Origin: Ottowia oryzae
Lineage (GTDB): Bacteria > Pseudomonadota > Gammaproteobacteria > Burkholderiales > Burkholderiaceae_C
NCBI RefSeq assembly: GCF_003008535.1
Contig: NZ_CP027666.1
Span: 1,472,001 to 1,536,000 of the forward strand
Direction of reading: 5' to 3'
DNA length: 64,000 nucleotides
Of this stretch, positions 24,088 through 32,340 are shown in pieces. The position numbers and the translations under genes were made by a program. The notes beneath the pieces are model-generated. The model worked only from the letters and a program-made list of their open reading frames with translations, did not search any database and had not been told where the DNA came from. Within the stretch, counting starts at the first letter, position 1. The number at the start of each line of letters is the position of its first letter.

Positions 24088-25419
24088 GGGCGTGTCCGAA
24101 TTTTTGTGTAAACGGTTCGGACTTCAATTGACGGAGATGCGGTCTGCGAACTGAATAGTAAAGCGGGTCAGTGCAGCCTTCCAATCGCGGATGGGCATGG
24201 TCCACTTCTGGCTGATGTTGCGCAGCGCCAGGTAGAACAGCTTGGTCAGCGCCTCGTCGCTGGGGAACAAGCCCCGGTTCTTGGTCAGCTTTCTCAAGCT
24301 CATGTTGACCGACTCGATGGCATTGGTGGTGTAGATGACCTTGCGGATTTCCGCCGGATAGTCAAAGAACGGCGTCAACCGACTCCAGTTCCTGCGCCAG
24401 GACTGGCCGATGGGCAAGTAGTCCGAATCCCACTTGGCCTCGAACTCGCCCAGTCGCAGCTCGGCCTCTTCGGCCGTGGCGGCCTGGTAGATGTGGCGCA
24501 GGTCTGCTGCCACCTCTTTGCGGCGCTTCCACGAGACGTAGTTCAGGCTGTGGCGCACCATGTGCACGATGCACAGCTGCACCACAGCCTTGGGGAACAC
24601 CGCCTCGATGGCATCGGGGAAGCCCTTGAGCCCGTCAACGCAGGCGATGAAGATGTCCTGCACACCCCGGTTGCGCAGCTCGGTGACCACCTGCAGCCAG
24701 AACTTGGCACCCTCGGTCTGCGCCAGCCACAGGCCCAGCACCTCCTTCTCGCCATTCATGTTGATGCCGATGGCCAGGTACACCGCCTTGACCCGCACCG
24801 CGCCCTCGCGCACCTTCACGTGGATGCAGTCCAGATAGACGATGGGGTAGATGGCGTCCAGCGGGCGGGCCTGCCAGACCTTGACCTCTTCGCTGACGGC
24901 GTCCGTCACCGATGAAATCAGGCTGGGCGAGACCTCGGCGCCGTACATCTGCTGCAGGTGGCTCTGAATCTCGCGCACCGTCATGCCACGGGCGTACAGC
25001 GAGATGATTTTGTCGTCGAAACCGTTCCAGCGGGTCTGGTGCTTGGGGATGAGCTGGGGCTCAAAGCTGCCGTGGCGGTCACGGGGTACTTCGATGGGCA
25101 GCTCGCCGAACTCGCCCTTGAGGGTCTTCTTGCTCTTGCCGTTGCGGGTGTTGCCGCTGGCGTTGGCCACGGCTTCATGGCGCTCGTGCCCCGGGTGCTC
25201 GGTCAACTCCACGTCCAGCGCCTTCTCCACCAGCAGTTTGGTCAGCTGCTTGAGCAGGCCGTTCTCGCCGATGAGGTCTTCGGGCTTCTTGTAGTTGGCC
25301 AGCAGGCCAGACAGCAGTTCTTCGGATACGTCGTGTTTCTTGGTGCTCATTGTGCTTGCGGACAGGCCGGCTTGCGCCGGCGGTGGATTGTCCGTTTACA
25401 CAAAATTCTGCACACCCTC
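24088..25419 (-). mobile_element. IS256-family insertion sequence, copy 1
   Basis: A 1,332-bp element with imperfect terminal inverted repeats, GGGCGTGTCCGAATTTTTGT on the left and, read inward, GAGGGTGTGCAGAATTTTGT on the right, both running into GTAAACGG. It contains one transposase gene. An equal-length copy in the same orientation lies at 34990-36321. The 8 bases flanking it (CCGATCAC and GTCCGCGA) are not a target duplication. Confidence 0.88.
24124..25350 (-). CDS. IS256-family (Mutator-like) transposase
   Basis: DDE transposase of 408 residues, full length for the family. Catalytic-region motifs are PIVYLDCIHVKVRE (first Asp), IFIACVDGLKGFPDAI (second Asp) and the C-terminal YTTNAIESVNMSLRKLTKNRG, which contains the Glu. 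The N-terminal DNA-binding part includes ERHEAVANASGNTRNGKSKK. The copy looks functional. It differs from the second copy only near the C-terminus (SLRKLTKNRGL against GLRKLSKNRGS). Confidence 0.95.
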   Translation of the reverse strand: MSTKKHDVSEELLSGLLANYKKPEDLIGENGLLKQLTKLLVEKALDVELTEHPGHERHEAVANASGNTRNGKSKKTLKGEFGELPIEVPRDRHGSFEPQLIPKHQTRWNGFDDKIISLYARGMTVREIQSHLQQMYGAEVSPSLISSVTDAVSEEVKVWQARPLDAIYPIVYLDCIHVKVREGAVRVKAVYLAIGINMNGEKEVLGLWLAQTEGAKFWLQVVTELRNRGVQDIFIACVDGLKGFPDAIEAVFPKAVVQLCIVHMVRHSLNYVSWKRRKEVAADLRHIYQAATAEEAELRLGEFEAKWDSDYLPIGQSWRRNWSRLTPFFDYPAEIRKVIYTTNAIESVNMSLRKLTKNRGLFPSDEALTKLFYLALRNISQKWTMPIRDWKAALTRFTIQFADRISVN

Positions 25420-25644
25420 GTCCGCGAGCCCATCGTGCGCGAACTCACCAGCTTTGTGCTGCTGGGCTGTGGCCTCGCACCAGACTAAAGCCCCACGCCC
25501 ATTTCTGGGCATGGTCTGCGCGCCAGAGGGCCTGCGGGGCGTGATGCGCACCAGCAAGCGGCGCAAATCGGTCGCAACAAGGCCACGTTGATCCACCACA
25601 AAGACGTTTGACGGCTTTTTGTGGCTGGCACAGCCTTTGCAATA

Positions 25645-25677
25645 GTTTGACCAATCGATCAAATCACATGGTCAAAC
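25645..25677. promoter_or_regulatory. operator-like inverted repeat in front of catabolic operon
   Basis: GTTTGACCA and TGGTCAAAC are perfect 9-bp arms separated by 15 bases. The second arm ends one base before the ferredoxin ATG. An overlapping TTGACCAATCGATCAA adds partial symmetry. The position suggests control of the operon by a dimeric regulator, but no regulator gene survives in the block. Confidence 0.55.
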
Positions 25678-25678
25678 A

Positions 25679-25981
25679 ATGCAGATAGCCCCTGACACCG
25701 CCAGCGCCACCCGCACAGAACCCACGTTCGAGCTGATCCTGCAGCGCAGACAGATGCGCTTGCCTGTTGGCCCCGGCGAGAGCATGGCCGACGTGCTGCA
25801 GCTCGCAGGCGTGCCGCTGGAAACCCTGTGCGAGCAGGGCGTGTGCGGCACCTGCGTGACCCGCTGGCTGGACGGCGAACCCGACCACCGCGACAGCTGC
25901 CTGAGCGCCGCAGAGCAAGCCACCCACCTCGCCGTGTGCTGCGCACGCAGCCACGGGCCCACGCTCACGCTCGACCTCTGA
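25679..25981 (+). CDS. stand-alone [2Fe-2S] ferredoxin, PDR C-terminal type
   Basis: Plant-type ferredoxin of 100 residues resembling the C-terminal domain of phthalate-dioxygenase-reductase proteins. Cluster ligands are Cys51, Cys56 and Cys59 in CEQGVCGTCVTRWLDG and a fourth in LAVCCAR (about 87/88). PDHRDSCLS matches the family PDHRD motif. There is no flavin or NAD domain. The frame closes just upstream (stop near 25643), so it is either an independent ferredoxin or the re-started tail of a larger reductase. No Shine-Dalgarno sequence is visible, so the mRNA may be leaderless. First gene of the operon. Confidence 0.8.
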   Translation: MQIAPDTASATRTEPTFELILQRRQMRLPVGPGESMADVLQLAGVPLETLCEQGVCGTCVTRWLDGEPDHRDSCLSAAEQATHLAVCCARSHGPTLTLDL

Positions 25982-26005
25982 ACTTCAACAACCAGGACAC
26001 CCGCC

Positions 26006-26593
26006 ATGCGCATCCTCGTGATCTATTGCCACCCGGTAGAGACCAGCTACAACGCCGCACTGCACACCGAGGTGGTGCAGCAGCTGCGCGGCGCGGGCCA
26101 CGAGGTGGACGACTGCGACCTGTACGCCGAGGGCTTTAACCCCGTGATGACCCGCGAGGAGCGGCTGGGCTACCACGAGGTGCCCAGCAACCAGTTGCCC
26201 GTGCAGGGCTATGTGGACCGCTTGCTCTGGGCCGAGGCGGTGGTGTTCTGCTTTCCCACCTGGTGCTTTGGCATGCCGGCGATGCTCAAAGGTTTTTTTG
26301 ACCGCGTGCTCATGCCCGGCGTGGCCTTTGACATCAGCGATCCGCACAACGTCAAGCCCTCGCTCACGCACATCAAGCGCATCGCTGCCGTGGTCACCTA
26401 TGGCCGCCCCCGCTGGACGGCCCTGTTCATGGGCGACCCACCGCGCAAGTCCATCACACGCTACATGCGCCTGCTCACTGGGGGCAAGGCGCGGGTGGAC
26501 TACCACGCCTACTACCACATGAACGTGGCCACCCCACCCCGGCTGGCGGCCTTCAAGGCCCGTGTGGGCCAGGCCATGGCGCGCTTTGCATAA
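26006..26593 (+). CDS. flavodoxin-fold NAD(P)H-dependent oxidoreductase
   Basis: A 195-residue protein of the NAD(P)H quinone reductase / flavodoxin-like fold. The flavin phosphate loop is YCHPVETSYNAAL near the start. The FMN/FAD contact FCFPTWCFGMPAMLKGFFDRV lies in the middle, with VVTYGRPRW further on. It probably reduces a flavin or quinone-like intermediate, or supplies electrons to the neighbouring ferredoxin; the acceptor is not determinable. It begins 25 bases after the ferredoxin gene. Confidence 0.82.
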   Translation: MRILVIYCHPVETSYNAALHTEVVQQLRGAGHEVDDCDLYAEGFNPVMTREERLGYHEVPSNQLPVQGYVDRLLWAEAVVFCFPTWCFGMPAMLKGFFDRVLMPGVAFDISDPHNVKPSLTHIKRIAAVVTYGRPRWTALFMGDPPRKSITRYMRLLTGGKARVDYHAYYHMNVATPPRLAAFKARVGQAMARFA

Positions 26594-26616
26594 GACCCAT
26601 TTCTAAAGGCCACGGC

Positions 26617-27957
26617 ATGCACGCATCCAGCACTCCCGACCACATCCTGCGCGCAAGGTTGCCGCGCTGGCTGCTGCCTTCCGCGTGGCCGCAGCAGGGC
26701 CACCACCCCGCACTGGCCGACCTGCACCTGGCCCAGGGCCGCATCGTGCAGGTGCTGCCCCATGGCACCCAGCCAGCGCCCCACGGCACGGTGTGGGACG
26801 TGGCGGGCGCGCTGGTGCTGCCCGGCCTGGTGGATGCGCACACTCACCTGGACAAGGCCTTCACCCTGCCCCGCATGGGCGTTGTCAAGCCCGGCCTGCT
26901 CGGCGCCATCGAGGCCATGATGGTGGACCGCCAAAGCTGGACCGAGGCCGACATCCACGCCCGCGCCAGCCGCGCTCTGCAATGGGCCTGCGACGCGGGC
27001 ACCGTGCACCTGCGCACCCACTGCGACTGGTGGGAGCCCGACGCACAGCCACTGGCGTGGAACGTGTTGCGCGCACTGGCCCATGACTGGGCCGACCGCA
27101 TCACGCTGGAGCGCGTGAGCCTGATCCCCTTGCACCTGTACACAGATCGCAGCGCCGCCATGCAGCTGGCCGCCACCGTGGCCGCCAGCGGCCCCGGCGC
27201 CTTGCTGGGCGGCTTTGTGCATTCCACCAACTGGGACCCGCAGGCCCTGCGCCACTTGTTGGAAGCCGCACAACACCACGGGCTGAACGTGGACCTGCAT
27301 GTGGACGAAGAACTGCACCCCGGCGCCCAGGGCTTGGCGACCACGGCTGCACTGCTCAAGGATCTGCGCTTTGAAGGCCATGTGGTGTGCGGCCACACCT
27401 GCGCTCTGGCGGCACAGGACGAGGCCACGGCCCTCGCCACGCTCGACGCCGTGGCACAAAGCCCGATCACCTTGGTGACGCTGCCCATCACCAATTTGCT
27501 GCTGCAGGACGCCACCACCGGCCGCACACCGCGCCAGCGTGGCCTTACGCTGGTGAAGGAGGCCCGTGCACGCGGCATCCCGGTGCTGGTGGCCAGCGAC
27601 AACGTGCAAGACCCGTTCTGCCCCGTGGGCAGCTTCGACCCGCTGGAGTCCCTGGCCACGGGCGTGCTGGCGGCGCAGCTGGAGGCACCGTTCGACCAAT
27701 GGAGCGAATCGCTGTGCCGCACCGACTGGCTGCGCACCGGCCGCACTGGCACCACCGCTCTGCCGCTGCAGCCCGGTGCGATGGCGGACCTGCTGGTTTT
27801 CACCCAGGCCGACCACTGGGGCTTTCCATCCCGCACACAAGGCGCGCAGGGCCGCGTGGTGCTGCGCCAGGGCCGCGTCGCCAGCGGCCATGCACCGGCC
27901 GCCTGGCAGGTGCCCACCCACGTGCCCAACACCTCATCCGCAAGGAGCCTCGCATGA
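26617..27957 (+). CDS. amidohydrolase family protein, cytosine-deaminase-like
   Basis: Metal-dependent hydrolase of 446 residues in the amidohydrolase superfamily. The first metal motif is LVDAHTHLDKAF (His75, His77). Further ligands are expected in NVDLHVDEELHP and VVCGHTCAL, and the catalytic Asp in VLVASDNVQDPF. DKAF, HVDE and the order of motifs resemble cytosine deaminase and related deaminases acting on cyclic amidines. It could deaminate or open a nitrogen heterocycle. Its stop overlaps the next ATG (ATGA), so it is coupled to the RidA gene. Confidence 0.85.
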   Translation: MHASSTPDHILRARLPRWLLPSAWPQQGHHPALADLHLAQGRIVQVLPHGTQPAPHGTVWDVAGALVLPGLVDAHTHLDKAFTLPRMGVVKPGLLGAIEAMMVDRQSWTEADIHARASRALQWACDAGTVHLRTHCDWWEPDAQPLAWNVLRALAHDWADRITLERVSLIPLHLYTDRSAAMQLAATVAASGPGALLGGFVHSTNWDPQALRHLLEAAQHHGLNVDLHVDEELHPGAQGLATTAALLKDLRFEGHVVCGHTCALAAQDEATALATLDAVAQSPITLVTLPITNLLLQDATTGRTPRQRGLTLVKEARARGIPVLVASDNVQDPFCPVGSFDPLESLATGVLAAQLEAPFDQWSESLCRTDWLRTGRTGTTALPLQPGAMADLLVFTQADHWGFPSRTQGAQGRVVLRQGRVASGHAPAAWQVPTHVPNTSSARSLA

Positions 27958-28430
27958 GCACCGCATCTGTCACCGCACCTGCACCGGGCATCGCCCAGCC
28001 CCTGGCCCGCTACGCCGCATGGCGCCGCGCAGGCGACTTCATTTACCTGAGCGGGATCATCGCCGTGGACCCCGCCGCCAGCCGCATCGTGCGCGGCTAT
28101 GACGACATCCCGCATGAAGCCGCCACGCTGATTGGCCGCACGGGCGAGTTCAGCAGCGACATCAAGGAGGGGCCCATCCTCGCGCAGAGCTGGTACGTGC
28201 TCGACCGCATCCGCCAGACCATCGAGGCCGCAGGCGGCCAGATGTCCGACGTGTTCAAGCTGGTGCAGTACTTCAAGAACCTGGACCACTTCCCGCAGTA
28301 CAGCCGCGTGCGCAAGCTGTTCTTCCCCGGCGAGCCCCCCGCATCCACCGTGGTGGAAGTGAGCGGCATGTTGCCCACGCCCGACATCCTCATCGAGGTG
28401 GAGGCCACGGCCTACCTCCCTTTGCGCTGA
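27954..28430 (+). CDS. RidA/YjgF family protein (enamine/imine deaminase)
   Basis: RidA-fold protein of 158 residues. Proteins of this family hydrolyse reactive enamines or imines, and 2-aminomuconate deaminase is a member. Visible are GDFIYLSGIIAVDP, TIEAAGGQMSDVFKLVQYFKN and a final PDILIEVEATAYLP; the usual active-site Arg would lie near the RVRKLFF region. The N-terminus is extended compared with the about 130-residue E. coli RidA. The ATG overlaps the amidohydrolase stop and has AAGGAG upstream. Confidence 0.85.
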   Translation: MSTASVTAPAPGIAQPLARYAAWRRAGDFIYLSGIIAVDPAASRIVRGYDDIPHEAATLIGRTGEFSSDIKEGPILAQSWYVLDRIRQTIEAAGGQMSDVFKLVQYFKNLDHFPQYSRVRKLFFPGEPPASTVVEVSGMLPTPDILIEVEATAYLPLR

Positions 28431-28459
28431 CAACAGCTTCCTTCACGAAAGAACCACCC

Positions 28460-29323
28460 ATGCTGCACGGCTACAACCCGCCCCACCGTTACCTGCCCTA
28501 CCTGAGCTGGACCGAGATCGCAGACCTGCCGGACAAGGAGAACACCGTCATCGTGCTGCCCACCGGCGCGACCGAGCAGCACGGCCCGCACCTGCCGTGT
28601 GCGGTGGACACCGTCATCAGCGCAGGCGTGGTGGGCCATGCGCTGGCGCGCCTGCCGGCCGATGTGCCAGCGTTTGCGATGGCACCCATTACCTACGGCA
28701 AGTCCGAAGAGCACCTGCACTTCCCCGGCACGGTCACGCTCAGCGGCGAGACCCTGCTGGCCACCATGAACGAGGTGGGCGAGTCGGTATACCGCGCGGG
28801 GTTCCGCAAGCTGCTGTTCGTCAACGGCCACGGCGGCCAGCCGCAGGTGATGGAGATGTGCGCCCGCGAGCTGCGGCTGCGCCATGGCGACTTCATCGTG
28901 GTGCCCAGCTTCACCTGGCGGGTGCCGCATGTGGCGGGCCAGTTCCTCTCCGACAAGGAAAAGCGCCTGGCCATGCATGCGGGCCACGGCGAAACCGCAC
29001 TGATGCTGGCCCTGGCCCCCGACACCGTGCACATGGAGCGCGCGGTGGTCAACTACCCGCCCGTATTTGATTCGCCCCTGCTCTCGCCCGACGGCCGCCC
29101 CGCCTGCGCCTGGAGTGCCCGCGACTTCGGCCCCAGCGGAATCATTGGCGACCCACTGCCCGCCACGGCCGAGCAGGGCCACGCCATCCTCGAATCGCTG
29201 GCCGTGAGCTGGGCCGCCGCCATCACCGAGCTGCACAAGCTGCAGTGGGCACCGCGCACTGAGCCCACCTGGGGCCGTGCCCATCACACCGGGCACATCG
29301 AACACTCGTCCGCACTGGCCTGA
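28460..29323 (+). CDS. creatininase family hydrolase
   Basis: Creatininase-fold metal hydrolase of 287 residues; the family opens cyclic amides such as creatinine and related lactams. Metal-binding motifs are present: LPTGATEQHGPHLP (Glu39, His41), AVDTVIS (Asp50), VNGHGGQ and the later HAGHGETALML with its Glu. With the deaminase-like hydrolase and RidA upstream it points to breakdown of a cyclic N-containing compound, but creatinine itself is not shown. Confidence 0.87.
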   Translation: MLHGYNPPHRYLPYLSWTEIADLPDKENTVIVLPTGATEQHGPHLPCAVDTVISAGVVGHALARLPADVPAFAMAPITYGKSEEHLHFPGTVTLSGETLLATMNEVGESVYRAGFRKLLFVNGHGGQPQVMEMCARELRLRHGDFIVVPSFTWRVPHVAGQFLSDKEKRLAMHAGHGETALMLALAPDTVHMERAVVNYPPVFDSPLLSPDGRPACAWSARDFGPSGIIGDPLPATAEQGHAILESLAVSWAAAITELHKLQWAPRTEPTWGRAHHTGHIEHSSALA

Positions 29324-29408
29324 AACCTGCGAACGCCACCGCCAATCCTTTTCGCCTTTCCCTTCGTTGTCCCTTCGTTCCACCTCCATCCCCTACCGGA
29401 GTACCACC

Positions 29409-30407
29409 ATGATGAAGACCGCCTCCCGCCTTTCCAAACTTGGTGCAGCCGCGCTGCTCGCTGTTGGTGCCGTCGGCACCATGCAGGCCCACGCGCAGGA
29501 AAAGTTCGCCTACATGACCAACTGGTATGCGCAGGCCGAGCATGGCGGCTTCTACCAGGCGGTGGCTACGGGCCTGTACAAAAAGTACGGGCTGGACGTG
29601 ACCATCAAGATGGGCGGCCCGCAGGTCAACATCGTGCAGATGATGGCCGCCGGCCAGGCCGAATGCGTGATGGGGTCGAGCGACCTGCAGATGATCCAGA
29701 TGCGTGAAGGCGGCGTGCCCGTGGTCAATGTGGCGGCCGTATTCCAGAAGGACCCGCAGGTGCTCATCGCGCACGAGGACGTGAAGAAGTTCGAAGACCT
29801 CAAGGGCAAGACCATCCTGATCGCCTCGTCGGCCCAGCGCGGCTACTGGCCCTGGCTCAAGGCCAAGTACGGCTTCACCGATTCGCAGACCCGCCCCTAC
29901 ACCTTCAACATCCAGCCCTTCGTCGCCGACAAGAACAGCGCCCAGCAGGGCTACCTGACCTCCGAGCCGTTTGCGATTGCGAAGGCGGGTGTCAAGGCCA
30001 ACACGCTGATGTTCAGCGACCAGGGCTACCCCGCCTACGCCACCACCATCTCGTGCATGGAAAAGACGGTGAAGGACCGCAGCGCCGCCGTGGCCTCGTT
30101 CGTGAAAGCGTCGATGGAAGGCTGGAAGAGCTACCTGGCCGACCCGGCCCCCGCCAACGCGCTCATCAAGAAAGACAACCCCAACATGACCGACGAGCAG
30201 CTCGCCTACAGCGTGGCCAAGCTCAAGGAAATGGGCATGGCCACCGGGGGCGACGCAGCCACCATGGGCATCGGCATCATGACCGACGCGCGTGCCAAGG
30301 CCAGCTACGACTTCCTGGTGGACGCCAAGCTCATCGACCCCGCCAAGGTCAAGCTGACCGAGACCTACACCACCGCCTTCGTCAAAGACCTCAAGGTTCT
30401 GCCCTGA
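29409..30407 (+). CDS. ABC transporter substrate-binding protein, NMT1/THI5-like
   Basis: Periplasmic solute-binding protein of 332 residues, with a Sec signal ending MQAHAQ. The family pattern is FAYMTNWYAQAEHGGFYQAVATGLYKKYGLDV, followed by GPQVNIVQMMAAGQAECVMG and DLKGKTILIASSAQRGYW. Members bind pyrimidines, sulfonates, nitriles or aromatic compounds. It heads the transporter half of the operon; the ATPase and permease follow directly. Confidence 0.88.
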   Translation: MMKTASRLSKLGAAALLAVGAVGTMQAHAQEKFAYMTNWYAQAEHGGFYQAVATGLYKKYGLDVTIKMGGPQVNIVQMMAAGQAECVMGSSDLQMIQMREGGVPVVNVAAVFQKDPQVLIAHEDVKKFEDLKGKTILIASSAQRGYWPWLKAKYGFTDSQTRPYTFNIQPFVADKNSAQQGYLTSEPFAIAKAGVKANTLMFSDQGYPAYATTISCMEKTVKDRSAAVASFVKASMEGWKSYLADPAPANALIKKDNPNMTDEQLAYSVAKLKEMGMATGGDAATMGIGIMTDARAKASYDFLVDAKLIDPAKVKLTETYTTAFVKDLKVLP

Positions 30408-30479
30408 GCCCTGACAGCCCTGAAACAGCGGCCGGTGCGCAGCCCTCCCACGCCCGGCCGCATCCATCGAAAGGCGACC

Positions 30480-31322
30480 ATGACATCCCCCGCTGACTCT
30501 CCGCCGCTGATGCACACCCCGATACCAGCCACCCATTCCACTCCCGCCGTGGAGGTCCTCTCTGCCGAGAAAACCTACCCCAATGGCACGCAGGCCCTGT
30601 TGCCGGTGGACCTGACCATCGAGGAAGGCGAATTCGTCACCCTGCTCGGCCCCTCGGGCTGCGGCAAGAGCACGCTGCTGAAAATGGTGGCGGGCCTGCT
30701 GGAGCCCACCGACGGCCGTCTGCACCTGTGGCGCAAGCCCGTGGCGCAGCTGGACGAAAGCGGCAAGAAGATGGCGTTTGTCTTCCAGTCACCCACGCTC
30801 ATGCCCTGGGCCAGTGTGCAGACCAATGTGCGCCTGCCGCTGGACCTGGCGGGTGTGCCACGTGCCGAGGCCGATGCGCGCGTGACCGAAGCGCTGGCGC
30901 TGGTGGGCTTGTCCAAGTTTGCCAACGCCCTGCCCCGCGCGCTGTCGGGAGGCATGCAGATGCGCGTATCGATCGCGCGCGGCCTGGTCACCCAGCCCGA
31001 CCTGCTGTTGATGGACGAGCCATTTGGCGCACTGGACGAAATCACGCGCCACAAGCTCGACGCCGACCTGCTCGACTTGTGGCGCAAGAAGAAGCTCACC
31101 GTGATCTTTGTGACGCACTCGATCCACGAGGCAGTGTTCCTCTCCAGCCGCGTGGTCATGATGGCCGCGCGCCCCGGCCGCGTGGTCGAAGAGTTCCGCA
31201 TCGACGCGCCCTACCCCCGCACGGCCGACTTCATGGTGTCGCCCGAATTCAGCCGATATGCCAAGCTGCTGCAGGACAGCCTGCTGCGCGCCAGCGTGGA
31301 CACCGAGGAGACCGTGGCATGA
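30480..31322 (+). CDS. ABC transporter ATP-binding protein (SsuB/TauB type)
   Basis: ATPase of 280 residues for the NMT1-type importer. Walker A is GPSGCGKST, the Q-loop is FVFQSPTLMPW, the signature is LSGGMQMRVSIARG, Walker B is LLLMDEPFGALDE and the switch His is in FVTHSIHEAVFLSS. LSGGM is typical of the taurine/nitrate/sulfonate class. ATG 30480 follows GAAAGG. The stop overlaps the permease ATG. Confidence 0.92.
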   Translation: MTSPADSPPLMHTPIPATHSTPAVEVLSAEKTYPNGTQALLPVDLTIEEGEFVTLLGPSGCGKSTLLKMVAGLLEPTDGRLHLWRKPVAQLDESGKKMAFVFQSPTLMPWASVQTNVRLPLDLAGVPRAEADARVTEALALVGLSKFANALPRALSGGMQMRVSIARGLVTQPDLLLMDEPFGALDEITRHKLDADLLDLWRKKKLTVIFVTHSIHEAVFLSSRVVMMAARPGRVVEEFRIDAPYPRTADFMVSPEFSRYAKLLQDSLLRASVDTEETVA

Positions 31323-32239
31323 GCACCCCCTTCCCTTCCGCACCGATGGCGTCGCCCGTGGTCGCCCCTCATCCCGCAGCCGCACCGCGCTCGACGCCTG
31401 CACCAGTCGCTGCCAAACCTGCCACCAAGGCAACGCCCAAACGCCCGCCACTCATGGCCCAGCCCCGCGTGCAGCGCGTGGTGTACCCCGTGCTGGTTGG
31501 CCTGGTATTGATCGCGCTGTGGCAGGGCCTGGTCACGGCCATGGAGCTGCCGCCCTACCTGGTGCCTTCGCCCATCCTGATGATGAAGACGCTGTTCACC
31601 GACTGGGCCGCACTGGGCGGCTCGTTGTGGGTCACCGTCAAGATCACGGTGCTGGCCTTTGTGGTGGCCACGGTGGCGGGCGTGCTGATCTCGTTCCTGT
31701 TTGTGCAGAGCAAACGCATCGAGACCGCGCTCTTCCCCTACGCCGTGCTGCTACAGGTCACGCCCATTGTGGCCGTGGCGCCGCTCATCATCATCTGGGT
31801 GAAGGACCCGACGGCATCGATGGTGATCTGCGCCGCACTGGTCGCCCTGTTCCCCATCATCAGCAACACCACACTGGGTTTGCGCAGTGTGGAGCCTGAC
31901 CTGCAAAGCTACTTCCAGCTCAACCGCGCCACGCGGCTGCAGACCCTGCTGCGCCTGCGCATCCCCAGCGCGCTGCCCTACTTCTTTGGCGGGCTGCGCA
32001 TCTCCAGCGGCCTGGCGCTCATCGGCGCTGTGGTGGCCGAGTTTGTCGCGGGCACCGGGGGCCAGGGTGCAGGGCTGGCGTACCAGATCCTGCAGGCAGG
32101 CTTCCAGCTCAACATCCCGCGCATGTTTGCTGCGCTGCTGCTGATTTCGCTCACCGGCGTCGCGCTCTTCGTGCTGATGGCATGGCTCACACGCGTCGCC
32201 CTGGGCGGCTGGCACGCCAGCGAAACGTCGCACGACTAG
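31319..32239 (+). CDS. ABC transporter permease (SsuC/TauC type)
   Basis: Inner-membrane permease of 306 residues, with an Ala/Pro-rich cytoplasmic start of about 45 residues and six hydrophobic segments. The coupling loop is QLNRATRLQTLLRLRIPSALPYFFGGLR, of the taurine/nitrate permease type. It overlaps the ATPase gene by ATGA. The last transporter gene precedes the FAD oxidase by about 100 bases. Confidence 0.9.
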   Translation: MSTPFPSAPMASPVVAPHPAAAPRSTPAPVAAKPATKATPKRPPLMAQPRVQRVVYPVLVGLVLIALWQGLVTAMELPPYLVPSPILMMKTLFTDWAALGGSLWVTVKITVLAFVVATVAGVLISFLFVQSKRIETALFPYAVLLQVTPIVAVAPLIIIWVKDPTASMVICAALVALFPIISNTTLGLRSVEPDLQSYFQLNRATRLQTLLRLRIPSALPYFFGGLRISSGLALIGAVVAEFVAGTGGQGAGLAYQILQAGFQLNIPRMFAALLLISLTGVALFVLMAWLTRVALGGWHASETSHD

Positions 32240-32340
32240 ACCTTTCAACCCCATCGCCAACACACCGCGCGCAGACACTGGCGCGCGGCAAGGGCTTCCT
32301 TTTGCCCAAAACGGCCGCCAACGGCCAAGGAGATACCGAC

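Noticed and set aside
25396..25662. Minus-strand 88-codon frame between IS256 and the ferredoxin gene as a divergent regulator
   Set aside because: No helix-turn-helix or other family pattern, and it runs into the IS end.
26844..28433. 529-codon minus-strand frame across the amidohydrolase and RidA genes
   Set aside because: Shadow of two well-supported, translationally coupled plus-strand genes.
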